38,858 nt of DNA from Candidatus Uhrbacteria bacterium (GCA_943350635.1 CALRAI010000006.1:1-38858); one strand, 5' to 3'; numbered from the stretch's first letter, positions 26,492 to 36,282 are shown. Made by a program: numbers and translations. The notes: generated by a model not told the origin, from the sequence alone.

Positions 26492-28773
26492 TCCTCCAAC
26501 TTCACACTCAGCAACTTACTCACTCCATCGTCCCCCATCGTTACGCCGTACAACACATCCGCCTTCTCCATGGTGGCGCGATTGTGAGTGATGACGATAA
26601 ATTGCGTAAGCTTGCGCAGTTCGTTGATAATATTTGCAAAGCGTACGGTGTTTGCCTCATCGAGTGCAGCATCAACCTCGTCGAGCACCACAAATGGCGC
26701 CGGGTTCGTTGCCATGATCGCAGAAACAAGGGCGATCGACGTGAGAGCGCGCTCACCACCGCTCAAAAGATTCAACGCCTTCAATCGTTTTCCCGGTGGC
26801 GTCGCTTGAATATCGATACCAACAACAGAATCCTTACGTTCCTGCACTCTCTTCGCGATCGATTCAAGGGTATCGACATTATCGTGATGAACCAACTCAG
26901 CCGAGGAGTCTGGATCCCCGCCTTCGCGAGGATGACCAGATTCGTCGGTATCGAGCTCTTCCTTGGTGAGCTTCACTAGTGAACATCGTCCTCCCCCAAA
27001 AAGAATCGCAAAGTACTTTTGGAATTCCGTCGCAATATTTTTGAACGCAACGTCGGACTGCGCACGGATCTGTTCATCAAGTTCGTCAATCACCTTTTCT
27101 GTCGAACCGATTGCTTGTCGGAGATCAGAAACCTGCGTCGACAAGAACGTTGATCGTTCTTCCGCTTCCGCAAACTCCTTCATGACCGATTCGTCGATTC
27201 CACCAATAAGTTCGAGTTGATGACGTAAACGAAGCAATCGATCGTGCGTTGGACCAATATCGAGGATCCGTTCGGGAGGAGCAACACTCATGATCGATTT
27301 CGCCTGATCCAATGTTCCATCCTCAATTTCCTTCTTCAATCCTTCAAGCCGCGTTTCCACACGCGCAAGATCGATAGCAACCACATTCGCCTGCGCTTCA
27401 AGCCCAGACAACTCCTGCTGTAACCGACGCACATCTTTCTGCAGCGAAAACACTTCCGACGTTGCGGCTACCGACTCTTTTGCTTTTACATCCATGGCAA
27501 GTTCCGATCGCTTCACAAAATCCTCAGCGGTTTTTACCGCAGTCATTGCGTGAGCAATTGCGGCAATCGACTCTGCGCTTTGCACAAAGTCTTCGGGATT
27601 TGGTCGCGTAAGTCGATCGCGCAGTTTCTTCGATCGCGCAGAAATTCCATCAAGATCCGCAATAATAGGCTCAAGATCGGCGAGCGTCGCAACAGTTTTC
27701 AATCGACCAAGCAACGATTCATGTGCAACAGAAACATCGCGAACCTCAGCGATGATATCCGGAAGTGGCAATGGAGCCCACGTGGATTGTGACTTCACTT
27801 TTGCAAGCTCAAGCTCTCGCTCAAGCGTAAAATGTGCACGTCGAGCCTCTGCTAAATCTTGCTGCGCTTTCTTATATTCTGCTTGTAAACTCTGCATCGA
27901 ATCCGCATCTGTCGAGCTCGCCGGCACCTGCACCTTTTCCAAGCCAATCAACTCTGCATCTTTTACGTCCAACTCTTTCTTCTTCGCAACAACCAACGAC
28001 GATGATGCCGATTGTCGAATTTCAACCGCATGTTTCTCGTCCATTCCATTCCACCACATCGTTCCATAATATGCCGCCGATAACGATCGAAGTTCTTCAG
28101 CAACGGCTTCACGTTCGTTTAACTTCTTTACCTGTCGTCGTAAAAGTGAAAGTCGAGGCTCAAGCTCACGCAACACCATCTCCACATCTGCCAAATTCTC
28201 GGCCGACTTCTGCAACTTCAACAACGCTTGATGACGCTTAATCTGCAACCCTCGAACACCCGTCGCGTCGTCAAAGAAAATCTTTCGTTCCTCTGGCGTC
28301 GCCGATAACACCTGATCGATCATGCCTTGGCCGATAACCGAATACGATCGCTGACCAACTCCAGCCTCCGCAAGTAACAACTGAATATCAGAAAGCCGCA
28401 CCGTCTGCCCATTCAAAAGATATTCCGATTCGCCATCACGATACAATCGTCGGCTGATCACAACCTCAGCAAAAGAAACATTCAACGACGTATCGGAGTT
28501 ATCAAACGTCAGACTCACTTCCGCAAATCCCGATCGCGAACGACCATCGGATCCAGAAAAAATGATGTCTTGCGCGGTTTTTCCCCGAAGCAACTTCATC
28601 GATTGTTCTCCAAGACACCACCGAATCGCGTCGGCGATATTGGACTTTCCACTTCCATTTGGCCCGACCACCACGGTAACCGCGTGATCCCCAGTTTTTG
28701 GTCCAGGAAATACCAAATGCGTTTTTTGGGCAAACGTCTTAAACCCCTGAATATCCATTCCCGACAAATACAT
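26461..28773 (-). CDS. smc: SMC-like chromosome-partition ATPase, short form (~770 aa)
   Basis: MYLSGMDIQGFKTFAQKT...VVGPNGSGKSNIADAIRWCLGEQSMKLLRG and LLSGGERALTSIALVSAIMATNPAPFVVLDEVDAALDEANT; no recognisable hinge. Confidence 0.9.
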   Translation of the reverse strand: MYLSGMDIQGFKTFAQKTHLVFPGPKTGDHAVTVVVGPNGSGKSNIADAIRWCLGEQSMKLLRGKTAQDIIFSGSDGRSRSGFAEVSLTFDNSDTSLNVSFAEVVISRRLYRDGESEYLLNGQTVRLSDIQLLLAEAGVGQRSYSVIGQGMIDQVLSATPEERKIFFDDATGVRGLQIKRHQALLKLQKSAENLADVEMVLRELEPRLSLLRRQVKKLNEREAVAEELRSLSAAYYGTMWWNGMDEKHAVEIRQSASSSLVVAKKKELDVKDAELIGLEKVQVPASSTDADSMQSLQAEYKKAQQDLAEARRAHFTLERELELAKVKSQSTWAPLPLPDIIAEVRDVSVAHESLLGRLKTVATLADLEPIIADLDGISARSKKLRDRLTRPNPEDFVQSAESIAAIAHAMTAVKTAEDFVKRSELAMDVKAKESVAATSEVFSLQKDVRRLQQELSGLEAQANVVAIDLARVETRLEGLKKEIEDGTLDQAKSIMSVAPPERILDIGPTHDRLLRLRHQLELIGGIDESVMKEFAEAEERSTFLSTQVSDLRQAIGSTEKVIDELDEQIRAQSDVAFKNIATEFQKYFAILFGGGRCSLVKLTKEELDTDESGHPREGGDPDSSAELVHHDNVDTLESIAKRVQERKDSVVGIDIQATPPGKRLKALNLLSGGERALTSIALVSAIMATNPAPFVVLDEVDAALDEANTVRFANIINELRKLTQFIVITHNRATMEKADVLYGVTMGDDGVSKLLSVKLEDYVGDETARR
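26910..26939. repeat. Palindromic repeat inside smc (family A: ctggatccccgccttcgcgaggatgaccag)
   Basis: Same core as the sufS element at 9461-9507; encodes SGHPREGGDPDS. Confidence 0.65.
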
Positions 28774-28855
28774 AGATGGACAAAGTGTATCAGAAGCCAT
28801 TTATACGGTCGATTCTTGTTTTTCAGCAGAGACCGAGGTACCATCACTCCCTGGT

Positions 28856-29872
28856 ATGAACACTATTCTCGTTCAAAACATCAGTGATCTGATACGCCGA
28901 TCACATCACATTCTTCTCATCACCGATGAGCGGATTGATGGTGACACTCTGGGCAGCACCATGGGGCTTTTTCATGTACTCACAAATGCCGGAAAGCGCG
29001 TGTCTGTCTTTTCTCCAAAACCGCTTCCCGAAACATTTCGCTATCTTCCCATGATCAACATCATTCAGCGCAACGACGCTGTTCTTAAACAACCAACCAT
29101 CGATCTTGCCATTGTGTGCGATTCTTCCGACGGCGTATTCCTTCCATCAGCGCTTTCAAAGATGTTCCACAAAGTTCCATTAATTTCTTTCGACCATCAC
29201 CTCACTAATCCCAACTACGGCACCATCAATGTGGTTGAGCCAACTGCCGCAAGCACTGCAGACGTGGTGTGGCGCTTTGTGAAGGCCGCTGGCTACACCA
29301 TCACCCCGAATGCCGCACAATGCCTTCTCACGGGAATCATTACAGACACACAGGTATTTTTTTCCGCAAATACTACAAACGCTGCAGTGAAAGCCGCAGC
29401 AGAACTTCTCAAGTACGGCGCCAAGCTTCCCGATATTATTCGCGCAAACTACGTAAACAAAACACCAAACTTTCTTCGCATTTGGGGAATCGCACTTGAA
29501 CGATTGTTTCCCGACGACGCATTTGGCGGCATTGCCACGGTGGTAACACAAAAAGACATTCTCGATATTGGAGCCTCAGCAGAAGAATGCGAAAGTATTG
29601 CCGGAGTAATATCCGAATTTCTCAATGCTGTACTCGACGACACACACGACATCATCGTCGTATACCGCGAAACCAACGACGGCCACGTAAAAGGCAGCGC
29701 ACGAGCGCGAACAAAGAATGTTGCCGCTGTTGCCGAACGACTCTACGGAGGCGGTGGCCACAAACTGGCAGCAGGATTCAAAATTATGAACGCACGAATG
29801 CAGGAACTCCCGAATCATCGATGGCACGTAGTCCGATCAACAGTCGATCGCATCAAAAAACCAGCCGCATAA
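28856..29872 (+). CDS. DHH/DHHA1 family phosphoesterase (NrnA-like)
   Basis: DERIDGDTLGSTMGLFHVL, LAIVCDSSDG, ISFDHHLTNPNYG, GSARARTKNVAAVAERLYGGGGHKLAAGFKI. Confidence 0.92.
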   Translation: MNTILVQNISDLIRRSHHILLITDERIDGDTLGSTMGLFHVLTNAGKRVSVFSPKPLPETFRYLPMINIIQRNDAVLKQPTIDLAIVCDSSDGVFLPSALSKMFHKVPLISFDHHLTNPNYGTINVVEPTAASTADVVWRFVKAAGYTITPNAAQCLLTGIITDTQVFFSANTTNAAVKAAAELLKYGAKLPDIIRANYVNKTPNFLRIWGIALERLFPDDAFGGIATVVTQKDILDIGASAEECESIAGVISEFLNAVLDDTHDIIVVYRETNDGHVKGSARARTKNVAAVAERLYGGGGHKLAAGFKIMNARMQELPNHRWHVVRSTVDRIKKPAA

Positions 29873-29887
29873 GCAGCTGGTTTTTTG
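29857..29887. terminator. Terminator hairpin between convergent genes
   Basis: aaaaaaccagccgcataagcagctggttttttg. Confidence 0.75.
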
Positions 29888-29896
29888 TACCGATCC

Positions 29897-32800
29897 TTAT
29901 TGAAGATTCGAATCAATGGTTGGCACTGCACTTTCCTCCGTTCCCGGATCGTAGCTTGTGCTACTCGTAATCTCTTCTCCAAACTGATAATTGCTAAAGA
30001 ATGCATCGGAAATTCCATCCACTTTTTCTGCCCAATCGGTTCCATACAACGCTGCTGCAGTTGTTTCAGCATCGATAGGACGAAGCACGCCGCCTTTGGT
30101 AACTGCGTATACCTTGTTCATTGTATCAAACTTCACCAATCGAACTCCTGGGCGGTACACGATGTTTGTACCAATGATGAGCGACTTCATGAAGTCGTCA
30201 CTCACCACCACAATACTGTCAAAATCAGTAAACCATGTGAAATACGCATTCTCACTTGGGAACACATGGCGTGAACCGTCCACCGCGCTATAGAAATACA
30301 CCGCCTTACAAGGATCGTTCACGTCTGAGTTGCTATAACACGCGAGTTTAATCAAGTTTCCTGGCTCCGCCGCTGCACTGCTATTCGTAACCGATTCCAC
30401 TACTGGAACTATAGCTGCCTCCGCATCTTCCACCGTAATAAATGTTGAATCACCTTGTGTAGCATTCCCTGCCGCATCCTTACAATACGCATTCACCACA
30501 GCAGTTCCCGACTGTGTAAATGTATACAGGTACGATGCGGTGCCGTTGGCAACGGTCATTGCACCAACATCCACACTGTCCACATACAACTCACAGCTCG
30601 TTACGCCTTCACTATCCGAAACTGATGCAGACAACGTTGTTGCAACCGTAGCAATAGTAGACGATGGCGTAATTGCGCCAACGGTTGGAGCCACAGTATC
30701 TGTAAGTGTCTCCTCCGCAGCACTCACCACAACATCAACAGATCCACCAATACCATCGTTTCCTACAGCATCGATACAATCCGCATACACGGAGAATGTT
30801 CCCGCTTCAGCAAATGTATACGATCGGCTAAATGTTGGCGTTACAGTGTCGAGCGTCATATCACCTTGATTTGCATTATCGACGAACAAACTACACGAAC
30901 TCACGCCGGAGTCGTCGGCTGCAGAAACAGAGAACGTAACCGCAGAATTCTGCGTAGCAATCAACGGACTAACAGATCCAATAGTTGGAACGGTAAGATC
31001 ACCTGTTGCTTTTGCTACATCGAAGGTAGTTGCCTCCACACTTGCTCCCACATTTCCGGCTGCATCCACGCATCCAACATACACCGTGTGCGAACCGTCA
31101 GTTTTTACCGTAACACTTGCCGTTGCAATACCCACACTCAACGCCATGGATCCCGCGTCTTCCTTGTCCAAATACACCGTACATTTTGTCACGCCAATAT
31201 TATCGACATACGTTGCAGATACCGTTACTGGAGCATCGACTACTGCTGTTACCGCAGGAATTGTTCCCACAAGTGGTGCGGTGGTGTCCTTCTTATCCCC
31301 CACGCGAACGAACGCGACCTTACTTTTTCCTACATTCCCTGCAGCATCGGCACAGAAAATGATAATCGTGTGATCACCGATATTGATAAATGAATAATCA
31401 GCATAAACCGTGCCTTTATCAAGCGTCATCAATCCACGATCAACTTCGTCAAGAGAATAGGTACAGCTTGTTACCGCAACATTATCTGTTGCAATTGCAC
31501 CAATCCGAACGGGGATTCCCACCGTTGCATCCTTAGGAATTACCTTACCGATCATTGGTGCAAGAGTATCCGCTACAGAAGTTGTTGTTTCTGGTGCAGT
31601 GGTCGTTGTGGAAGTAGACGTTCCTGTAGTAGACGTCTCTGTTGTTGTCGATGTACCAGGGGTTGTGGTTGTTGATCCAGAATTTGTTGGAGTTGTCGTC
31701 GTTGAAGTAGTCGACTTCGCAGGAACAGACACCGTGGTTCCAGCAGCTGCGGCATCGGCTACTGCTACCGTTGCTTCAGCACCGATAGCACGATTCTTCG
31801 CTGCGTCGCTACACAATACCGTTGCAAAATACGATCCCGGCTTTGCAAATTTATACACTGCAGATGCTGCGCCATTTGCAACCAAAGCAGGAATCTTTGC
31901 CATTGGCGTTCTGCCAAACGCGATCGCAATCACACAACTCAATCCAGTTTCCCCACTGTCGTCGCTCACCGTTGCAGAAAACGTTGTCGCAACTCCAGTG
32001 GTGGTTTGTATTGGAGTAACTGATCCAACAACAGGCACCGTCACATCGGACGAGGTCGACGGAGTTGTAGTTGTAGTGGTTGTTGCTGGAGTTTGTGTTG
32101 TTGTCGTTGAATCTGTCGTCGTCGTTGATGCAGGAGTTGTTCCTGTTTCCGTAGTCGTAGTGGAACCGGTTGCTGGGGTAGTGGAAGTATCCGTTGTCGT
32201 TGTACTATTTGTTGTCGTTCCTGTTCCTGTTGCTGGCGTGGTTGTGGACGCTGCACTCACGGTGATGGCTACCGGCTTTCCTTTTGCCGAGGTACCAGCG
32301 CTGTCGGTACACGCGGCGAACGCGGTATACACACCAGCTTTCTTAAACGTAAAGTCGATAGTTGCAATAGTAATGGCTGGGAGTGCCTTTGTTGTCATTG
32401 CAAAAGTGCTTATTACCTTATCGCTATTAGTTAACACAAGCGTACACACCATACCGTCGAGCGTCGTAGCCCCAGATATTGGTGCTTTCAAAGAAACTAC
32501 CGTGCCAACCGTTGCGAGCACTGGCGTGAGCTGACCAACAGCAAGCACTGTGTCTGTTGCTGTTGACGTTTGCTCAGTTGAAGACGTAGGGGTTTGTGTT
32601 GTTGTGGTAGTAGTTCCTGTAGTTGGTGTTTGAGTGGTTGTCGATGCCGCCGCAGATACAACAACATCAACCGATGTGCTGACCCCCTTATTCTTTGCAG
32701 CATCCAAACACGTCATCACTGCACCATATGTGCCGGCAACCTTAAATGTTTTTTCTACCAAAGCCACCATTGTTCCACTACTTTGCTGCAACGTTGCCGC

Positions 32801-34648
32801 GGCCCTCACAACAGCTCCCGTGCTATCGGTAAGCACTAAACCACACGAGACAACTGCTACATCGTCAGAAACGACTGAGGCTAATTTTACCAACGTACCA
32901 ACAGTCGCAATCAACGGAGATACCGCACCAACGCTTGGTGCAAGCGTATCTGTTGTTGATGTCGTTCCTGCAGGAGTGGTTGTTTGCGTATTCGTAGTGG
33001 ATCCCGTTGTTGGTGTGGTGGTAGTGGTAGTTGTTGTGGTCGTGGTCGTGGTTCCTGTAGTTGGCGTTTGAGTGGTGGTGGTTGCCGCTGCAGACACAAC
33101 GATATTAACCGATGTGCTGGTTCCCGAGTTCTTCGCAGCGTCCAAACACGTCATTACCGCACCATACGTGCCAGCAACCTTAAATGTTTTTTCTACCAAT
33201 GCCATCATCGTTCCCGTGCCCTGCTGCACTGTTGCCGCGACCTTCACAACAGTTCCCGTGCTATCAGTAAGCGCCAATCCACAGGATACAACTGCTACAT
33301 CGTCAGAAACAGCAGAAACCAGCTTCACTGCAGTACCCACAATAGCGACCAATGGAGACACCGCACTCACTTTTGGCGCAAGAGTATCTGTTGTTGATGT
33401 GGTCGTCGTGGTAGGCGCAGTTCCTCCGGGAGTGGTGGTCTGCGTCGTTGTTGTGGTTGATGCTGCGGCAGATACAACCACTGTTACCGATTTTCCTGCA
33501 CCAGTATTGCCGGCAGGATCTTTACAGCCAACCAGGGCCCCATAACTTCCAGAATCCTTAAAAGTATAGGAAAGGCTCGCGGTAGTTGCGGCGGCAAGCG
33601 CTGTTACCGTCATTGCTGTTTTCTCTACCGTTCCCGCACTATTCGTAAGAATGAAAAAACAGGAGGAAATCCCATTCGAGTCAGAAACCGTAGTAGAAAA
33701 TGTTTGTGCAGTACCAACAGTCGCAACCAAAGGAGAAACAACGCCAACCGTTGGACCAGTCGTATCAATTGTATTCGACGTTGTTGTTGATGTTGATGGA
33801 AGTACCGGAGAAACAGTTGTGCTCGTGGACGTTGAAGCAGCAGCGCTCACAACAATGCTTGTTGCTACGCTATTTCCACGATTTCCAGAAGGATCCGCAC
33901 ATCCGACTAACGCACTTACCGTTCCTGCCTCCGTAAATGTATGCGAAAACGAGGCCGACGTTACTCCTGCAACGCTCGTTGCGAGCGTCATCGTTTTTTT
34001 AACTGATGTCTGGGAACTGTTCGTCAAAATCAACGAGCACGATGACACACTCACATCATCTGATACTGTTGCTGAAATACTCACCGCAGTTCCAACCGTT
34101 GCCGTACTTGGAGTAACAGTGCCGATCGTTGGCGCGGTGGTATCGGCAGCAGTCGTTGTAGCAGCAGAAACAACCACCACGACTGTACTTCCTTGGGTTG
34201 CATTGCCCATAGGATCTTTACACGCTGCAGAAGCAACATATTTTCCAGCATCTTTAAATGTATAGGATGCACTTGCGGTTGTTACCGCAGCAAGCGCTGT
34301 TACCGTCATCGCAGTGCGCGTCGTCACCTGAGCACTATTCACAAGAATCAACAGACAAGAAGACACGGTACCACTCCCATCGGAAACTGTTGCGGAAAAC
34401 GTTGCCGCAGTACCCACAATTGCAACACGAGGAGCAACAACACTTACCACAGGACCAGTCGTATCAATAGTCGCGGTTGATCCGGTTGTCGGCAACGTTG
34501 AAAGACTTGTTGACGAACTTACCGTCGTTGTTGTGGAAGTTGTGGTCGTATCCGTTGATATTGGGATTGATAACGCCTGAGCAAAGTGCGGTGCGGGAAA
34601 CAGTGTCAACACAAGCAGTATTCCCGTCACCAATTTTCCAACAGACAT
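29897..34648 (-). CDS. Giant secreted surface protein: repeated Ig-like modules with Thr/Ser linkers and C-terminal surface-associated domain
   Basis: Signal peptide MSVGKLVTGILLVLTLFPAPHFAQA; repeated D(T)xAPxVGxVxPxxATVGT...VSDD modules; poly-Thr linkers; C-terminal domain VYFYSAVDGSRHVFPSENAYFTWF...GTNIVYRPGVRLVKFDTMNKVYAVTKGGVLRPIDAETTAAALYGTDWAEKVDGISDAFFSNY. Confidence 0.88.
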   Translation of the reverse strand: MSVGKLVTGILLVLTLFPAPHFAQALSIPISTDTTTTSTTTTVSSSTSLSTLPTTGSTATIDTTGPVVSVVAPRVAIVGTAATFSATVSDGSGTVSSCLLILVNSAQVTTRTAMTVTALAAVTTASASYTFKDAGKYVASAACKDPMGNATQGSTVVVVVSAATTTAADTTAPTIGTVTPSTATVGTAVSISATVSDDVSVSSCSLILTNSSQTSVKKTMTLATSVAGVTSASFSHTFTEAGTVSALVGCADPSGNRGNSVATSIVVSAAASTSTSTTVSPVLPSTSTTTSNTIDTTGPTVGVVSPLVATVGTAQTFSTTVSDSNGISSCFFILTNSAGTVEKTAMTVTALAAATTASLSYTFKDSGSYGALVGCKDPAGNTGAGKSVTVVVSAAASTTTTTQTTTPGGTAPTTTTTSTTDTLAPKVSAVSPLVAIVGTAVKLVSAVSDDVAVVSCGLALTDSTGTVVKVAATVQQGTGTMMALVEKTFKVAGTYGAVMTCLDAAKNSGTSTSVNIVVSAAATTTTQTPTTGTTTTTTTTTTTTTPTTGSTTNTQTTTPAGTTSTTDTLAPSVGAVSPLIATVGTLVKLASVVSDDVAVVSCGLVLTDSTGAVVRAAATLQQSSGTMVALVEKTFKVAGTYGAVMTCLDAAKNKGVSTSVDVVVSAAASTTTQTPTTGTTTTTTQTPTSSTEQTSTATDTVLAVGQLTPVLATVGTVVSLKAPISGATTLDGMVCTLVLTNSDKVISTFAMTTKALPAITIATIDFTFKKAGVYTAFAACTDSAGTSAKGKPVAITVSAASTTTPATGTGTTTNSTTTTDTSTTPATGSTTTTETGTTPASTTTTDSTTTTQTPATTTTTTTPSTSSDVTVPVVGSVTPIQTTTGVATTFSATVSDDSGETGLSCVIAIAFGRTPMAKIPALVANGAASAVYKFAKPGSYFATVLCSDAAKNRAIGAEATVAVADAAAAGTTVSVPAKSTTSTTTTPTNSGSTTTTPGTSTTTETSTTGTSTSTTTTAPETTTSVADTLAPMIGKVIPKDATVGIPVRIGAIATDNVAVTSCTYSLDEVDRGLMTLDKGTVYADYSFINIGDHTIIIFCADAAGNVGKSKVAFVRVGDKKDTTAPLVGTIPAVTAVVDAPVTVSATYVDNIGVTKCTVYLDKEDAGSMALSVGIATASVTVKTDGSHTVYVGCVDAAGNVGASVEATTFDVAKATGDLTVPTIGSVSPLIATQNSAVTFSVSAADDSGVSSCSLFVDNANQGDMTLDTVTPTFSRSYTFAEAGTFSVYADCIDAVGNDGIGGSVDVVVSAAEETLTDTVAPTVGAITPSSTIATVATTLSASVSDSEGVTSCELYVDSVDVGAMTVANGTASYLYTFTQSGTAVVNAYCKDAAGNATQGDSTFITVEDAEAAIVPVVESVTNSSAAAEPGNLIKLACYSNSDVNDPCKAVYFYSAVDGSRHVFPSENAYFTWFTDFDSIVVVSDDFMKSLIIGTNIVYRPGVRLVKFDTMNKVYAVTKGGVLRPIDAETTAAALYGTDWAEKVDGISDAFFSNYQFGEEITSSTSYDPGTEESAVPTIDSNLQ

Positions 34649-34733
34649 AAAAGCCAAAGATAAATATTGGCACAAGTATACCGCGGAAAGTTTTCGTGGA
34701 CGGAAAGTTATCAACGAAGGCATGCAATGCAAA

Positions 34734-34763
34734 AACTCCTCATCAAAAGACGAGGAGTTTTTG
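34734..34763 (-). terminator. Rho-independent terminator after tRNA-Gly
   Basis: aaaaactcctcatcaaaagacgaggagttttt. Confidence 0.75.
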
Positions 34764-34838
34764 TGGAGCGGGTAGAGGGAGTCGAACCCTCATCGCAAGT
34801 TTGGAAAACTCGAATAATAACCGCTATACGATACCCGC
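34764..34838 (-). tRNA. tRNA-Gly (anticodon TCC), CCA encoded
   Basis: GCGGGTATCGTATAGCGGTTATTATTCGAGTTTTCCAAACTTGCGATGAGGGTTCGACTCCCTCTACCCGCTCCA. Confidence 0.96.
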
Positions 34839-34927
34839 AAAGATATGCGCAAGTAGTGTAGCAAACATGCGAATGATTGAAAAGAAGCAGCTCCCATGCT
34901 AGGATTTTTCGGCCTTAGGAGGCATTC

Positions 34928-35371
34928 ATGACCCGTGTCGTCGTTCTTCATCTCCTGTGTCCTGGCGAAATTCAGGAACACCGTCACACACCGCTCGGCA
35001 AGGATCAGGTGCTCACCGCCGTTGGCCGACATCTGCACGACATCACCCTGGACGCCGCATATTGCAGTGACATGCTCGCCACCAAAGAAGCGGTCGAGAT
35101 CGTGCTCCAGCAGCGCGACGACAACCTGAACCCTGTTCAGCAGGACTGGTGCGTCGAATCGCTCACGCGCATCGCCACCGTTGTCACGAGCAACGTCGCT
35201 CACAACGATGAGATGCGACGCAAGCCTTGGCACGTGCTTGTTGGGCACAAAACGGAACACCTGGGCGAAGCAGACATCATGCAGTACACACTTCGTCACA
35301 ACGGCAACGAATGGCGGCTCATCTCGTCCATCCATATCCGTTGCCCGCAGGTGATTCGGAGCACCTCATGA
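34928..35371 (+). CDS. Degenerate histidine-phosphatase-like protein (147 aa)
   Basis: SD TTAGGAGG; TPLGKDQVLTAVGRHLHDITLDAAYCSDMLATKEAVEIVL resembles the family but N-terminus is VVVLHLLCPGE instead of RHG. Confidence 0.55.
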   Translation: MTRVVVLHLLCPGEIQEHRHTPLGKDQVLTAVGRHLHDITLDAAYCSDMLATKEAVEIVLQQRDDNLNPVQQDWCVESLTRIATVVTSNVAHNDEMRRKPWHVLVGHKTEHLGEADIMQYTLRHNGNEWRLISSIHIRCPQVIRSTS

Positions 35372-35982
35372 TCGCTCGATTCCTCATTGCTCGCCACGCG
35401 CAACCCACGAAGGACGAGCAAGATCTCACGGATCTCGGTCGGGACCAGGCCGCAGCTACTGCGGATGCTCACCTTCGTGAATACACGTACTTCGATAGTC
35501 TGGCATGGAGCGGCATGGCGCGCACACAGCGCACCCTCATTGGCGGACTTCTGTCGCGATGCAGCCGCATGGACGGCATGCACGAAGAATCCGAGCTCGG
35601 GTACAAGAACTCGTTCTTCGACCCCGATATTCCAGCGCGCCTCAAGTCACCAACCATCGATGCAAACGCAGCAAAGGCGCTCTACGATGCTCACGGCATG
35701 AGTGCGGTGTACCGGTTCCGACTGCTTTCGTTCATGGAGCGCACCATCCGGGAGCACTTCCTGGACAAGCACGTTCCGGCTCAGGCGCGCGACATCACGT
35801 GCCTGTGGGTTTCCCACGGCGGCGTGATTGAATCCATCGTGAATCCCGATATCAGCAAAGTGCCAGTGATTGGTCATGCCGACATCCTCCGGGTGGAATG
35901 GGTCGTGCAAGGGCTGAACGGCCAGATCACGTATCGCATGAGCACCACGGAGATTCTCCGCTGCCCAATCCGCACACCGTAG
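35368..35982 (+). CDS. Histidine phosphatase superfamily protein
   Basis: MIARFLIARHAQPTKDEQDLTDLGRDQAAATADAH...CLWVSHGGVIE; ATGA overlap with the upstream ORF. Confidence 0.75.
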   Translation: MIARFLIARHAQPTKDEQDLTDLGRDQAAATADAHLREYTYFDSLAWSGMARTQRTLIGGLLSRCSRMDGMHEESELGYKNSFFDPDIPARLKSPTIDANAAKALYDAHGMSAVYRFRLLSFMERTIREHFLDKHVPAQARDITCLWVSHGGVIESIVNPDISKVPVIGHADILRVEWVVQGLNGQITYRMSTTEILRCPIRTP

Positions 35983-36009
35983 CGTCAGCTCCCACCAACG
36001 CCACAACGA

Positions 36010-36047
36010 CAACGACCCCAGCTCACGCAGAGCCGGGGTCGTTTGCA
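36010..36047 (+). terminator. Terminator after the phosphatase pair
   Basis: acgaccccagctcacgcagagccggggtcgttt. Confidence 0.65.
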
Positions 36048-36066
36048 TAAATACAGTTCGAGGATT

Positions 36067-36216
36067 ATGGTGACTGTACGGGACATACCTCCCGTTTCAT
36101 TCTTAGCGAAAACCCATATGGACAACTGCTCCAAGTGCGGCATGGCGCTCAAAGTGGGAAAATGCAGTGGATGCGACAAGATGCCAAATGAGTGTGCCTG
36201 CGAGTCCAAGGCCTAG
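36067..36216 (+). CDS. Small zinc-binding-like protein (49 aa; possible start at 36118)
   Basis: MVTVRDIPPVSFLAKTHMDNCSKCGMALKVGKCSGCDKMPNECACESKA*; CxxC/CxxC plus CxC; followed by a terminator at about 36230-36262; below ORF-track cutoff. Confidence 0.6.
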   Translation: MVTVRDIPPVSFLAKTHMDNCSKCGMALKVGKCSGCDKMPNECACESKA

Positions 36217-36229
36217 ATGTAAAACATTG

Positions 36230-36262
36230 AAGAAGAACCACTGCATGTGGTTCTTTTTTATT
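36230..36262 (+). terminator. Rho-independent terminator
   Basis: aagaaccactgcatgtggttcttttttatt. Confidence 0.75.
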
Positions 36263-36282
36263 CAACAACCCATACTTCGACA

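Noticed and set aside
31599-32534. 311-aa plus-strand ORF rich in Val/Asp (MVVVEVDVPVVDVSVVVDV...)
   Set aside because: Antisense translation of the poly-Thr/Ser repeats of the giant surface protein; composition is a frame artefact.
32041-33099. Gln/Arg/Pro-rich minus-strand ORFs (e.g. MQRPQPRQQQEQERQQ..., MCLQRQPPPLKRQ...)
   Set aside because: Out-of-frame readings of the same low-complexity repeats.
29897-34648. Tandem repeats considered as a CRISPR array
   Set aside because: Repeats are coding, variable in length and lack regular unique spacers; no cas genes seen anywhere in the window.
34667-34902. ORFs across tRNA-Gly (e.g. ...RVEGVEPSSQVWKTRIITAIRYPQ...)
   Set aside because: Spurious translation of the tRNA.
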